Below, one piece after another: positions 24,399-34,015 of a stretch of 64,000 nt of DNA (the stretch's first letter is position 1; each line of letters opens with the position of its first letter). The DNA is taken from NCBI GenBank assembly GCA_034431765.1, contig DAOUDD010000193.1, positions 1 through 64,000 on the forward strand, read 5' to 3'. This stretch comes from DASYAN01 sp034431765. GTDB taxonomy: Bacteria > Chloroflexota > Ktedonobacteria > Ktedonobacterales > Ktedonobacteraceae. The position numbers and the translations under genes are program-made. Under the pieces are notes generated by a model, which searched no databases, was not told where the DNA came from, and worked only from the letters and a program-made list of their open reading frames with translations.

Positions 24399-26132
24399 TT
24401 ATTCCTTATGCAGATGCTGTCGAGGAAGCGGAGATACGTGAATAGGTTCATCTGCTGGTAAAATTGGAGGATGCGTGTATGGGCGAAAGAATACGTGAGT
24501 TTCTGCAGCTAAGCCTGGAGAAAGGGGGGGAGCAACTGTCCAGTTGCCATATCCCCCTGCTGCATAATCACACCGACCCTGTTGATAACTACAGTATGTT
24601 CCAGAGATACTGTTATCAGATTGAAATTGACCTTCAAAGTACAGTGGTAAAATGTCACCTCTTGAGGGCACGAGAAAGTGAATACTGTCCCTATTCGTTA
24701 CCTGACCAGTGAAACTGCCACTTCCAAGCAAACCTGGTCCAACTAAAAAGTCACCACTGATGTTCAGACCATTCTGATGCACTTGCGAAAGGGCCATCGT
24801 CGAGTTGACACTGGCAGGACTATTATGAATCTCGCCACTATACTCTGTTAACAGCAATGGATATCCCGCTACAGTTACAGTGGCAGGAGGAGTATTCTTT
24901 GGTACGATAGTAGGGGGAAGCGTAGGAACAGGCACTGTTGGCACTCCATCATGTAAAAGAGTCATCTTGGAGGACGACTTGTCTTTGCCCGCAATCTCAG
25001 TCTGCTTACCAGTCACCCAATGTGTTGCTCCAAACGTTACTCCAGAGACAAAAGCAATCAGTGCAAGTGCAAGCAGAGCCTTCATGAGATGCTGAACCCG
25101 CCGCCTGAGTCGAAACTGTACTCGTGAGTTTTGAACTACATGCTCTAAAGAAATGCTGATAGCCGGAGTCTCAGGCACGATAGGAGTGGGAGTGGTACAG
25201 ACAAAGCGCACTGTCTCATCCTGTTCCACAGTCATTGCTATCTGTTCCTTTTGTGCGAAAAGCCCTTGCATCGCACTCTCCTCGACTGGAGCTGCAGCAT
25301 GGAGAGCTTTCCAAAACTCCTCAACTGTTTCAAATCGCTTCTCGCTGTTGAGTGCAAGGGCGCGTTGTAACACGTCAACAAGCGGTTGAGGGAGAGATGG
25401 TTCCAGTTCGTTCGCCGCTTTGAGCGGGTCTGTTCCCTTGTTCGTCAATTGAGTGATGCGATAGAGAGCGTCAATAGGAGTTGTGCCTGTCAGAAGTGTA
25501 TAAAATGTTGCTCCAAGGCCATAGACATCCGTCTGCGTGCTTGTACCATACACATATTGTTCAGGAGCACCATAGCCGGGAGAGCAGTAGCGGACGGCAG
25601 TCGTCGTAGAATCGAGATCATACTCCTTTGAAGTTCCGAAATCAACAAGAATTGCACCAGCGTCAGAGGTAGGAACAATAATATTTCCAGGCTTAATATC
25701 ACGATGAATAATTGGTGGCTGTTGCGCGTGCAAATAGCTCACAGCTTCAATAATTGGACGCATTATCCGAAGGGCCTGAGATACCTGAAACCGATGTCCG
25801 GGCTGTAGATGACGGAGTCGCTCTAAATTCGGACCATCGATATAGTCCATAAGCATATAGAGACGACGATACTTTTCATCTTCAAACACATGATAAACAC
25901 GGGGTAGAGCGTGATGATCAAGCCGTTGCAAAACATCCCCTTCAAAGAGAAAACCTGCTCGTTGATGCCGATTAGGATCAACGACCTCTTTTAAGGCAAA
26001 CACATTCCCTCTAACACGTCGATCACGAACACGATAGACAGCTCCTGCGCCGCCCTCACCGAGAAGTTCTTCAATGAGATAGCGCTCGCGTATTATTCTG
26101 CTCCTCTGGAGTCTCGTCTGCACTTCGTGCAT
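24399..26132 (-). CDS. Transmembrane Ser/Thr kinase with extracellular beta-type domain (copy 2)
   Basis: 577-aa sister of the kinase at 22588-24222, in tandem on the same strand with 176 bp between. Seen: GEGGAGAVYRV loop, HRDIKPGNI, DFG, CSPGYGAPEQYVYGT; membrane helix about residues 352-374; Pro/Thr-rich stalk; outside domain with GTYCSYQQGRC and GGYGNWTVAP, then an extra 30-residue tail absent in copy 1. The kinase parts are more alike than the linkers, which suggests an old duplication with diverged regulation. The ATG has a good ribosome-binding site (GAGGTGATGGG). The glycine loop has Ala for the usual Phe, which is tolerated in the family. Confidence 0.93.
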   Translation of the reverse strand: MHEVQTRLQRSRIIRERYLIEELLGEGGAGAVYRVRDRRVRGNVFALKEVVDPNRHQRAGFLFEGDVLQRLDHHALPRVYHVFEDEKYRRLYMLMDYIDGPNLERLRHLQPGHRFQVSQALRIMRPIIEAVSYLHAQQPPIIHRDIKPGNIIVPTSDAGAILVDFGTSKEYDLDSTTTAVRYCSPGYGAPEQYVYGTSTQTDVYGLGATFYTLLTGTTPIDALYRITQLTNKGTDPLKAANELEPSLPQPLVDVLQRALALNSEKRFETVEEFWKALHAAAPVEESAMQGLFAQKEQIAMTVEQDETVRFVCTTPTPIVPETPAISISLEHVVQNSRVQFRLRRRVQHLMKALLALALIAFVSGVTFGATHWVTGKQTEIAGKDKSSSKMTLLHDGVPTVPVPTLPPTIVPKNTPPATVTVAGYPLLLTEYSGEIHNSPASVNSTMALSQVHQNGLNISGDFLVGPGLLGSGSFTGQVTNRDSIHFLVPSRGDILPLYFEGQFQSDNSISGTYCSYQQGRCDYAAGGYGNWTVAPPLSPGLAAETHVFFRPYTHPPILPADEPIHVSPLPRQHLHKE

Positions 26133-26524
26133 CCCATCACCTCAAGCACTGATTTTTTGAAGATAGCAAACATATCCTTCTAGCTACCAGTATAAGCAAT
26201 AACAGGCGTTTCACCAACTCATTGATCACTTCCACGAGGAAGCTCTAACAAATACACTTCTTTTTCAGAGCAAGTGAACTTGAGATATAAGATGCACAAT
26301 TGAGATGACCTATTTAGTTGGAAAGAGTACACACTGTACAATATTACAATGTCTCTACACTCTCTGCTCCCTATTAGTTACACGATCTAACGCCCCAAAA
26401 AGTCGCTAGCTTATAGCTGCTCTCGTCTATTTTCATACACACTGCTCGTACGCTGCACATACTCCCTATTACACAGTTGCATCCTTTCTTGCTTACTAAA
26501 AATCAGGAGAAACTTTCCAGTTTT
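26133..26524. other. Gene-free region between kinase and topoisomerase genes
   Basis: 392 bp, AT-rich, no ORF worth calling. A short inverted repeat GTACA-CAC-TGTAC (26326-26338) could be an operator for the kinase gene read leftwards. Otherwise nothing recognised. Confidence 0.3.
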
Positions 26525-27625
26525 TCATAGCAAAAAGGCCATAAGAGCTATCTCCTCTGGGCGCAGTCCATCCAGTGCTTGCAGAATAGCATCATTGCTG
26601 CGCTGTTCAATCGCTGCAGAAAGTGTGCCATTGAGATATGCATCAATAACTTCCGGGTGAACGTAGCTTTTACGACAGACAGCCGGCGTATTGCCGAGGT
26701 GCTGGGCAGCAGCAGCTATTGCCTGCACAACATTCTTCTTCGCCTGTGTCTTCGTTTCAAACGGGCCAAGATCTTGTAAAGCGCAGGCAGCAGTAACTGT
26801 ACCGGCCCAGGTACGAAAATCCTTTGCGGTAAAATCATGCTCAGCTATCTGTTTAATATAGGCGTTCACGTCTTCCGAAGAAACAGCGTGTAGCTCTTTT
26901 TTCTCGTCAATGTATTGAAAGAGTTCCTGACCGGGGAGGTCGCGTGTAGCCTTGACAATCTTAGCGAGTTGTCGATCACGCACATCGATTGCATGTTCTT
27001 TCCCACTCTTTCCACGGAAGTGAAAATGGAGCTGAGAACCCTCAACATCGACGTGTTCATCATGTAACGTAGTGAGACCAAACGAGTTATTTTCACGCGC
27101 ATACTCCTCGTTACCGACGCGAATCGAGGTTGTATCGAGCAGGCGCACAATAGTGGCGAGGACTTTCTCTCGTGGTAGCCCACGTAGCGCAAGATCATGT
27201 GCAACCCTTTTACGCATCGTCGGCAGGGCCTTACCGAAAGCGAGCATTTTATCGTACTTGGTCTCGTCGCGAATCTTGCGCCACGTGGGATGATAGCGAT
27301 ACTGCTTGCGCTCTTTCGCATCACGTCCGGTGGCTTGTAGATGACCCTGGGGATTAGGGCAGATCCAGACATTTGTCCAGGCTGGGGGAATACCCAACGA
27401 ACGAAAGCGCTCAAGCTCCTTCTGATCCTGAATTGGCTTGCCATCGAGTCCAATATAACTAAAGTGCTTCCCTGCGCGTTTACGCCGAATCCCAGGTGTC
27501 GTATCAGAGACATAGCGTAGCCCTGCCTCCATTGCTTGAGCAATAGGGGCAGCAATGTCAGCAGTAGTTGGCATGCTACTATCAGTATCGAGTGATTGTT
27601 GATCCTGAGCTTGCGTTGTAGCCAT
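26525..27625 (-). CDS. DNA topoisomerase IB (poxvirus-type)
   Basis: Eukaryote/poxvirus-like type IB topoisomerase that relaxes supercoils through a 3'-phosphotyrosyl intermediate, as found scattered in bacteria. Seen: N-terminal region with DGKPI and IPPAWTNVWICPNPQGHLQATG, KYR-type RKQYRYHP, catalytic Arg in SIRVGNEEYARENNSFGLTTL, Lys in FRGKSGKEH, second Arg in FRTWAGT, and the nucleophile Tyr in CRKSYVHPEVI near the C-terminus. 366 aa from the ATG at 27625, which has GGAGG 6 nt upstream; longer in-frame starts at 27631 and 27658 are less well placed. Confidence 0.93.
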   Translation of the reverse strand: MATTQAQDQQSLDTDSSMPTTADIAAPIAQAMEAGLRYVSDTTPGIRRKRAGKHFSYIGLDGKPIQDQKELERFRSLGIPPAWTNVWICPNPQGHLQATGRDAKERKQYRYHPTWRKIRDETKYDKMLAFGKALPTMRKRVAHDLALRGLPREKVLATIVRLLDTTSIRVGNEEYARENNSFGLTTLHDEHVDVEGSQLHFHFRGKSGKEHAIDVRDRQLAKIVKATRDLPGQELFQYIDEKKELHAVSSEDVNAYIKQIAEHDFTAKDFRTWAGTVTAACALQDLGPFETKTQAKKNVVQAIAAAAQHLGNTPAVCRKSYVHPEVIDAYLNGTLSAAIEQRSNDAILQALDGLRPEEIALMAFLL

Positions 27626-27927
27626 CGACATCCTCCAACACGGAGAAATGCTGTTCATTTCTCAGCACTTCCTACATTTCAAGTCACGTTTCATCACTGA
27701 CATCGTGACGTGTCTTCACATAAAAACCTGCTACTCATGTACCATCTAAATTAATGGTAGAGAACGGCAGAAGAGAAGAGGTTCAGAATAACAAGAATTT
27801 GCACCTACCTGCCTGTCTTCTTCCTTTAGAGATAATACGTACCATAAGAAAGGCCAGATGATACAAGCAAAGGCATATCTACATCTCTTGCTTCTATCAA
27901 GACCTATGTTATGATATAAGGTGATCT

Positions 27928-28824
27928 ATGAGATATGCGGCATTCCAACTTATCCGTCTAGCAATGCGCGTTTCCACTCTTCTGATAAGGGTCTTTCTTT
28001 TGCTCCTTGGGAAGGCTGCATTTAAACATCAGGCAGACGAAATCAAAGTACGTGACATGGCACGACGTGAATCTCAATCGCACATGAATGAGTTTATCAG
28101 TGTCATCAGCCACGACTTAAAGACGCCACTTACCAGTATTAAGGGGAATATTCAGTTAATCGGACGCCGCTTAAAGAGAAATGTATCTCCTGAACTGGTT
28201 CCAACAGAAGATATGCACACCGTTCTACAAGAAACACGCGATCTGCTTGAGCGTACTGACAAGCAAGTCAATCGATTGACAACGGTTGTCAATAGCCTGT
28301 TAGAGAGTTCGCGCATTCAAGGTAACACGATGGACCTGCTCTTCGAGCTGTGTGAATTAAATGCTGTGCTTGAAGAAGTCCTGGAAGACGCACGTTACAT
28401 TCCTGAGGAGCGCGTTATCCAGACTGTGCAGCCTGAAGGATCGTCAGTGCTGGTGATGGGCGACGTAAACCGTATCAAGCAAGTCATCATTCAATATTTG
28501 TCAAATGCACACAAATATTCGACAGCCGAGCATCCTATCACGGTTACGCTTACTGTGAATGGACAGGAGGCACGTGTCGAGGTACAGGATAAAGGGCAGG
28601 GTATTCCAGTTCATGAACAAAAACAGATCTGGGAACGGTATTATCGTGTGCCTGATATTCGTGTGCTCAACGGCACCTACATAGGGCTAGGACTGGGTTT
28701 GCACATTAGTCGTACAATCATAGAACAGCATCGCGGCAAAGTGGGAGTTCAGAGTGTTCCTGGCAAAGGTTCAACCTTCTGGTTTACTCTCCCTCTTGCA
28801 AGAAAAGCGGCCGCCATGGATTGA
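27928..28824 (+). CDS. Sensor histidine kinase (single N-terminal hydrophobic helix)
   Basis: 298-aa orphan histidine kinase. Seen: hydrophobic segment at about residues 13-31 (probably one membrane anchor), HisKA with SHDLKTPLTSIKGNI (phospho-His about residue 62), HATPase with IQYLSNAHKYS (N box), DKGQGIP (G1) and GLGLGLHISRTIIEQH (G2). No separate sensor domain and no neighbouring response regulator. A strong terminator follows 19 bp after the stop codon, so it is a single-gene unit. Confidence 0.92.
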   Translation: MRYAAFQLIRLAMRVSTLLIRVFLLLLGKAAFKHQADEIKVRDMARRESQSHMNEFISVISHDLKTPLTSIKGNIQLIGRRLKRNVSPELVPTEDMHTVLQETRDLLERTDKQVNRLTTVVNSLLESSRIQGNTMDLLFELCELNAVLEEVLEDARYIPEERVIQTVQPEGSSVLVMGDVNRIKQVIIQYLSNAHKYSTAEHPITVTLTVNGQEARVEVQDKGQGIPVHEQKQIWERYYRVPDIRVLNGTYIGLGLGLHISRTIIEQHRGKVGVQSVPGKGSTFWFTLPLARKAAAMD

Positions 28825-28842
28825 TGTACTTTTTGCTCAAAT

Positions 28843-28877
28843 AGAAAGCCAGGAAGACGTATACCTCCTGGCTTTCT
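28843..28877 (+). terminator. Rho-independent-type terminator
   Basis: Perfect 12-bp stem AGAAAGCCAGGA (28843-28854) with TCCTGGCTTTCT (28866-28877), 11-nt loop. It lies between the convergent histidine kinase and transglycosylase genes and, being symmetric, may serve both. Confidence 0.75.
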
Positions 28878-28957
28878 TGTGTCAAAAGCTCTTGAAAGCG
28901 GGAACTGTCTTTCACTCTACTAATTAGAGCTTAACACAGCTAGCATACTAACATAGC

Positions 28958-29698
28958 TCAGCGACATGTCCACTCGCGCCAGCTATAACCATCGCGCGAG
29001 AAGATAGAGTACGCCGCCTGAGTGTTTGCAGTTGCATCATAGGGAGATAGACCCGCTTGACCTTGTGGCGTCCTTGCCCAAGTGCTGGGATACAAGATCT
29101 GGAATAGCCCCGCCGCGTGACTGCCACCAATCGATGTAGGGTTGGATGCTGCCGGGTTCAAGCCCGACTCACAACGTGCCACACTGATCGCTTGAGGAGC
29201 GTATTGCCCAAAGACTTGCTCAATGATGGCTGTTACACTATTCGATCCTCCTTGCACCGGTGTCGGAGGAGTCGTGGGAACGGGTGTCGGCACTTTTGTG
29301 GGTACAGGGGTTGGAACCTTTGTTGGTATGAGTGTTGGTTCGGGAGTGGGGGTAGCTGTTGGTTCTGACGTTGGTTCGGGAGTTGGCTCAGGTGTTGATG
29401 TCGGCGTGGGGGAAGGAGTCGGCGTCATAGTAGGCTTTAATGGAATCTTTGGTTGAACCACAAGTTCAATTCCATCGGCCTGACCACGTGCTTGACTCCT
29501 GTGATCACTTGTGTGCTGACGTCCAGTACGTTGTTGAGCATCCGAACTATGTACTCGACCACTCAGCACACCGACAAGGACTAATGTTCCTAGCATTAAT
29601 ACGCATAAAACGAGTAACGCAGCTCTCTTGAACAGAGAAATATGTGAAAGCTTTATCTTCTGTACAACTAAGCGGATAAAGTGACGTGTTTGCAACAT
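28958..29698 (-). CDS. Membrane-anchored/secreted lytic transglycosylase-like protein
   Basis: 246-aa protein with a basic N-terminus and one hydrophobic helix (residues about 24-46, signal or anchor), a long Pro/Thr linker made of PTPEPT- and TKVPTPVP-type repeats (bases about 29262-29430), and a C-terminal lysozyme-like domain of about 85 residues. The catalytic Glu is probably in ARCESGLNP, with GSHAAGLFQIL and a closing Trp/Cys pair. It resembles resuscitation-promoting-factor/SLT domains that cleave peptidoglycan. Good ribosome-binding site (GAGAGGAGAC-ATG). Confidence 0.82.
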   Translation of the reverse strand: MLQTRHFIRLVVQKIKLSHISLFKRAALLVLCVLMLGTLVLVGVLSGRVHSSDAQQRTGRQHTSDHRSQARGQADGIELVVQPKIPLKPTMTPTPSPTPTSTPEPTPEPTSEPTATPTPEPTLIPTKVPTPVPTKVPTPVPTTPPTPVQGGSNSVTAIIEQVFGQYAPQAISVARCESGLNPAASNPTSIGGSHAAGLFQILYPSTWARTPQGQAGLSPYDATANTQAAYSIFSRDGYSWREWTCR

Positions 29699-30015
29699 GT
29701 CTCCTCTCGTAGACAGTGGTAGAAACGCAACGCTCTACACATACCAATGACAAGTCACCCTGACCTCCGTCTCACCAAGGGAAATATCTGGAGCTGAGCA
29801 ACGCCATTTTTGTGTATAAGTAGAGTAAACTACCCCGCACACCCGTATGCCTTGAGTATGCACTATCATGCGAACGTACATATTCGCATATATGCATTTT
29901 CAAATCAAAGGTAGTATAACATACGCCCCTTGAGACACAAAGAATTATGCTGAATCATAACCCAAACGGGCTATGGATCGTGAAGGATGTCAGGTCCAAT
30001 TCATCCGCATTTTCG
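29699..30015. other. Gene-free upstream region of the transglycosylase-like gene
   Basis: 317 bp. On the minus strand an extended -10 motif TATGTTATACT (29913-29923) would give a leader of about 210 nt before the transglycosylase-like gene. Cell-wall lytic genes in other bacteria can carry c-di-AMP riboswitches, but the consensus could not be aligned here. A short GTAGA/TCTAC hairpin lies near the start codon. Confidence 0.35.
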
Positions 30016-31620
30016 CTAAAAATGGCTCTGTTCCGGCTGCAGAGGTGCTCGATAGCGCCAGCGCTCTGCCCCATTGTTTGCATCTAATGCGATGAGAAGA
30101 CCTTGCTGAGTAAGAGCAAGATAGAGCGTACCATTATCTGCATTCTGTAATATATTAACGTCACTATTCACTTTATTGGACCATACTTGCCTGCCATCGC
30201 TTAAACGCACAGCTTGCACACTCCGCTCATGAGTCGAAGATATATACATGGTGTTCGAGGAAGGGAAGAAAGTATACTGATCAACATTCTGCCTTTGCCA
30301 GAGTTCTTGTCCATCAGCCATGCGAAGGGCATAAAGAGCATGGTCATCTCCTGAAAAAAGATATGCAACACCCTTGATCTCCTGAATCTCTGGCACGCCG
30401 TGGATATAGTACTGCCAGAGCAATGCACCATCGTTCTTCCGCAGAACGCGCAAGGTGTCATCTTGCAGTGTGTATGAGTAGAGAACAGAGGAAAAAGGAA
30501 CACATAGTTGCCCAAACATGCTATGCCACAGTTCTGTCCCATCTTTGGCACGGAGAACATGTACAGATTCATGATTGTTAGAGAAGAGATACAAATTAGT
30601 ATCATCAACTATGATGTTGACACTACCCACATTCTCGCGACGCCACAGTTCTGTCCCATCTTTGGCACGCAGAGCCAGAAGATTACCATCTTTCACTGTA
30701 TAGATTGTACCATCCCCCATTACATATTCAGGAATGTCATTCGAGCGGATATCATAGTGCCAAAGTTCTTGACCATCACTTGCCCGCAGCACATGTAAGG
30801 TCTGATCCTGCTCTTTGATACAGACGATCTGTGTGGTTTGAAACGAGACTATACCTGGTGTATTGACGCTCCAGCGTTCAACACCATCATGAGGACGTAA
30901 AGCAAGAACTCTTTTGCCCGGTTCTTGCGCGTAGATAACATCATCATGCTCATTCTGCTCTATAATTGTTTGTATCTGCATCAGTGGCCCTTTGTTATAC
31001 TGCCAAAGCTGTTTTCCAGTTCTTAGATTCAGTGCCTGGATACCCTTCTTGATTGAGCTAATATATACTGCATCTCGTCCTATAGTCGGCCAACTGAACA
31101 GCGCATCAGAGAGGTGCCAGAGCTGTTTGCCGCTCCTCGTATCAAGAGCCGTCAGAGTCATTCCCGCCACCGGTGTGCCCATCTTTGGATCAAAAGAGAC
31201 GGCATACGAGACGCCATTGATAGAATCGACGAAAAATGATCGTTGCGCGGGTGGATTAGTCAGAGCTGAAGTGAGGGTAGGAGCTATGTTAGAGGAAGGC
31301 TCATTCCAATGAAAGTAACCCGGAGCAACCTGGAACAATAAGATTACACTTCCGGCAACAGTGAGGAGCGCCATAGCCCAACGAAATCTGCCTTTCGATA
31401 AGCGAGCAGTGAAAGAGTTTTTCTGTATGAGCAGTGAAAGCTTTCCCAATGAAAATACCTTTGCAGTCCCTCGCGCACCATCTTTTTTTGAAGAGCTTCG
31501 CAGACGTGACTCTGCCGTATCCAGATCAACAATAGTGACCTCTTCATCATTACTTAGTGGCTCGTTCTCGGATATATCCATATAAGAAGACCTCTTATCT
31601 ATCAGCTTGAGCAGATCCAT
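30016..31620 (-). CDS. Membrane-anchored PQQ-type beta-propeller protein
   Basis: 534-aa protein with an N-terminal cytosolic segment, one membrane helix (about residues 88-106) and an external beta-propeller built of repeated units such as DGTELWRRENVG, DGTELWHSMFG, DGALLWQYY, DGQELWQRQ and DGRQVWSNK. Each is the A-x-D/N-G-x-x-L-W blade motif of PQQ/BamB-like propellers. No enzyme residues for quinoprotein dehydrogenase activity are evident, so a binding or scaffold role is more likely. The start is ATG at 31620 or at 31581 (AAGAGG at good spacing). An extended -10 box TGTTATAAT lies at 31665-31673 on the minus strand. Confidence 0.85.
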   Translation of the reverse strand: MDLLKLIDKRSSYMDISENEPLSNDEEVTIVDLDTAESRLRSSSKKDGARGTAKVFSLGKLSLLIQKNSFTARLSKGRFRWAMALLTVAGSVILLFQVAPGYFHWNEPSSNIAPTLTSALTNPPAQRSFFVDSINGVSYAVSFDPKMGTPVAGMTLTALDTRSGKQLWHLSDALFSWPTIGRDAVYISSIKKGIQALNLRTGKQLWQYNKGPLMQIQTIIEQNEHDDVIYAQEPGKRVLALRPHDGVERWSVNTPGIVSFQTTQIVCIKEQDQTLHVLRASDGQELWHYDIRSNDIPEYVMGDGTIYTVKDGNLLALRAKDGTELWRRENVGSVNIIVDDTNLYLFSNNHESVHVLRAKDGTELWHSMFGQLCVPFSSVLYSYTLQDDTLRVLRKNDGALLWQYYIHGVPEIQEIKGVAYLFSGDDHALYALRMADGQELWQRQNVDQYTFFPSSNTMYISSTHERSVQAVRLSDGRQVWSNKVNSDVNILQNADNGTLYLALTQQGLLIALDANNGAERWRYRAPLQPEQSHF

Positions 31621-31664
31621 AGAGCATCATGCCCTCTTTTGCCCGTTTATGGTCGCACGCTACG

Positions 31665-31674
31665 ATTATAACAT
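31665..31674 (-). promoter_or_regulatory. Extended -10 promoter element (beta-propeller gene)
   Basis: ATGTTATAAT on the minus strand: TATAAT preceded by TGT, about 45 nt before the first possible start codon. No clear -35 box. Confidence 0.4.
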
Positions 31675-31882
31675 GCATATACCTCCCTTTTTGAGAGCAA
31701 CACAAAGGACGTTCTGCTGCATAGAAAGCGCCTTGATTGACTGACTGGAGAGCGAGGCATATAATAGGGCTAATCACAGAGAGAAGAGACCTTATTGCCT
31801 CGGCTTGCGTGCTCAACGCAAGTTTTTTACAATACAAAGTGCGTACAGCGTAGTATGACACGTATCACAAGGAGCAACTATT

Positions 31883-33031
31883 TTGAAGATTCACGAATAC
31901 CAGGCGAAAGATATTCTGGGACGCTATGACATTCCGGTCCAGCCGGGGCGTGTAGCGACAACACCAGAGGAAGCCGCAGCTATTGCCCGTGAACTAGGCG
32001 GACCGGTTGTTATCAAAGCCCAGGTGTATGTGGGTGGACGCGGTAAAGCGGGCGGCATTCAGTTTGGTGATACGCCTGAGCAAGCGCATGCGGCAGCAAA
32101 GCGTGTCCTTGGCATGGACATCAAAGGGCTAACCGTTGAAAAAGTACTTGTCACCTCTAAGATCGATATTCAAGAGGAATATTATCTGGGCATCATCCTT
32201 GACCGCAAGACACAGGCCCCGGTAGTGATGGCTTCGATTGCCGGCGGCATTGATATCGAAGAGGTCGCCGCTACAACGCCTGAGAAGATTGTTCAGCAAC
32301 CCATCGACATGCGTTGGGGGTTACGTTCTTTCGAGGCGTTCAACATCCTGACACAGGCGGGCTTCCCCCATCACGTTTTGCGTCCCGCCGCCAGCATCCT
32401 CACTGCGCTTGCAAAAGCCTTTATTGAGAGCGATGCAAGTCTTGCCGAGATTAATCCCCTGGCATACACAAAAGATGGCAAGGTCATGGCTGCGGATGCG
32501 AAAATTCTGCTCGATGATAACGCCCTCTACCGCCACAAAGAATACGCGAGCTGGGCTGAGCCGGAAGAGGCCAATCCACTGGAATACGAAGCGAAGCAAG
32601 AGGGCCTGACCTACGTCAAGCTGGATGGAGATGTTGGTATCATCGGCAACGGTGCGGGCCTGGTCATGACAACCCTCGATATGGTGGCACGCTCCGGTGG
32701 TAAGCCGGCAAACTTCCTGGATATCGGTGGTGGTGCGAAGGCCGAGGTCATGTACAAATCCCTCACGTTCGTCGCACGCGATCCACAGGTTAAAGGCATT
32801 CTGGTCAACATCTTCGGCGGTATTACACGTGGTGAAGAGGTGGCGAAAGGTGTGATTATGGCGCAGAACGAGCTGCCCAAAGGGATGCCTATCGTTGTCC
32901 GTCTCTCAGGCACAGGTGCTGAAGAGGGGCGCGCGCTTCTCAAGGACGCGGGTCTGGATTGGGGAAAAGATATGCGCGACGCCTCAGAGAAGATTGTTGC
33001 GGCAATTTCGAGCAGGAGTGAAGGAAAGTAG
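31883..33031 (+). CDS. sucC: Succinyl-CoA ligase (ADP-forming) beta subunit
   Basis: Beta subunit of the TCA-cycle enzyme that converts succinyl-CoA to succinate with ATP or GTP formation. Seen: N-terminal MKIHEYQAKDILGRY, ATP-grasp segment (GGRGKAGGI), SLAEINPLAYTKDGKVMAADAKI (metal-binding region), and the CoA-ligase part with FLDIGGGA and NIFGGITRGEEVA. 382 aa, normal length. The start is TTG at 31883 with a strong AAGGAG 8 nt upstream. sucD follows after 4 bp. Confidence 0.96.
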   Translation: MKIHEYQAKDILGRYDIPVQPGRVATTPEEAAAIARELGGPVVIKAQVYVGGRGKAGGIQFGDTPEQAHAAAKRVLGMDIKGLTVEKVLVTSKIDIQEEYYLGIILDRKTQAPVVMASIAGGIDIEEVAATTPEKIVQQPIDMRWGLRSFEAFNILTQAGFPHHVLRPAASILTALAKAFIESDASLAEINPLAYTKDGKVMAADAKILLDDNALYRHKEYASWAEPEEANPLEYEAKQEGLTYVKLDGDVGIIGNGAGLVMTTLDMVARSGGKPANFLDIGGGAKAEVMYKSLTFVARDPQVKGILVNIFGGITRGEEVAKGVIMAQNELPKGMPIVVRLSGTGAEEGRALLKDAGLDWGKDMRDASEKIVAAISSRSEGK

Positions 33032-33035
33032 TACT

Positions 33036-33905
33036 ATGAGTATTCTTCTTGATTCTACCACACGAGTCATTGTGCAGGGTATAACTGGGCGCGAAGGACT
33101 CTTTCATACACGCAATATGCTCGCCGCTGGCACCAAAGTTGTTGGAGGTGTCACACCGGGCAAGGGTGGACAGAGTGTGGAAGGCGTACCCGTCTTCGAT
33201 ACTGTCTCGCAGGCAAAAGCCGCAACCAATGCGAATGCTTCATGTATCTTCGTGCCCCCTGCCGGGGCTGCTGACGCTATTATGGATGCTGCCACCGCAG
33301 GTATCGAGCTGATCGTTTGCATCACCGAAGGAATTCCGGTGGTAGATATGACACGCGCTATCCTGGTTGTGCGTGAAAAGGGTGCACGTCTGATTGGTCC
33401 CAACTGCCCCGGTATGTGCACACCTGGACATGGCAAGATCGGCATTATCCCTTACCAGATCTTTAAGCCCGGTTCGGTTGGCTTTATCTCGCGCTCCGGC
33501 ACGCTCACATACGAGGTCGTGTCGCTGCTAACTGGAGCTGGCATCGGGCAATCTACCTGCGTTGGTATCGGTGGAGATCCCATCATCGGTTCGACTTTCG
33601 TCGATTACCTGAGACTCTTCGAGAACGATCCACAGACCCAGGCTGTAGTTATGTGTGGCGAGATTGGTGGCAGCGACGAAGAGGATGCGGCTGAGTACAT
33701 CCGCACTTCGATGAAAAAGCCAGTGGTAGCTTTCATTTCGGGGCGCACTGCACCTCCAGGAAAGCGTATGGGACATGCTGGCGCGATCATTTCTGGCAAC
33801 ACAGGAACCGCACAAGGCAAGGTTTCGGCACTTCAGGGAGCCAACGTCCCCGTCGCTGATACTATCTTTGATATTCCTGAGCTGGTTAAAAAAGTCCTAA
33901 AGTAA
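33036..33905 (+). CDS. sucD: Succinyl-CoA ligase alpha subunit
   Basis: Alpha subunit carrying the CoA-binding Rossmann fold and the active-site His. Seen: VIVQGITGREGLFHT, VGGVTPGKGGQ, CITEGIPVVDM, IGPNCPG, GFISRSGTLTYEVV (active-site region) and GHAGAIISG with the phospho-His. 289 aa from the ATG at 33036 with AAGGAAAG upstream. A longer open frame back to 32895 lies inside sucC and lacks conservation. Forms an operon with sucC. Confidence 0.96.
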   Translation: MSILLDSTTRVIVQGITGREGLFHTRNMLAAGTKVVGGVTPGKGGQSVEGVPVFDTVSQAKAATNANASCIFVPPAGAADAIMDAATAGIELIVCITEGIPVVDMTRAILVVREKGARLIGPNCPGMCTPGHGKIGIIPYQIFKPGSVGFISRSGTLTYEVVSLLTGAGIGQSTCVGIGGDPIIGSTFVDYLRLFENDPQTQAVVMCGEIGGSDEEDAAEYIRTSMKKPVVAFISGRTAPPGKRMGHAGAIISGNTGTAQGKVSALQGANVPVADTIFDIPELVKKVLK

Positions 33906-33924
33906 CATACTGATAGAGACGCTG

Positions 33925-33952
33925 GTGCGCGACGAACTACATCATCGCGCAC
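33925..33952 (+). terminator. Hairpin after sucCD
   Basis: Perfect 8-bp GC-rich stem GTGCGCGA (33925-33932) with TCGCGCAC (33945-33952), 20 bp after the sucD stop. Only a weak T-rich stretch follows. Confidence 0.5.
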
Positions 33953-34015
33953 ATTCCTGACCACTAACACTATCTCAAGCCACAACACAAATCTATTTTC
34001 TTGAGGAAACGAGCC

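Noticed and set aside
29262..29430. Repeat-rich stretch that could look like a tandem or CRISPR-like array
   Set aside because: It encodes the Pro/Thr linker of the transglycosylase-like protein; units are irregular and there are no spacers.
29699..29912. c-di-AMP (ydaO-type) riboswitch before the transglycosylase-like gene
   Set aside because: Suggested by gene type only; the conserved core sequence could not be aligned by eye.
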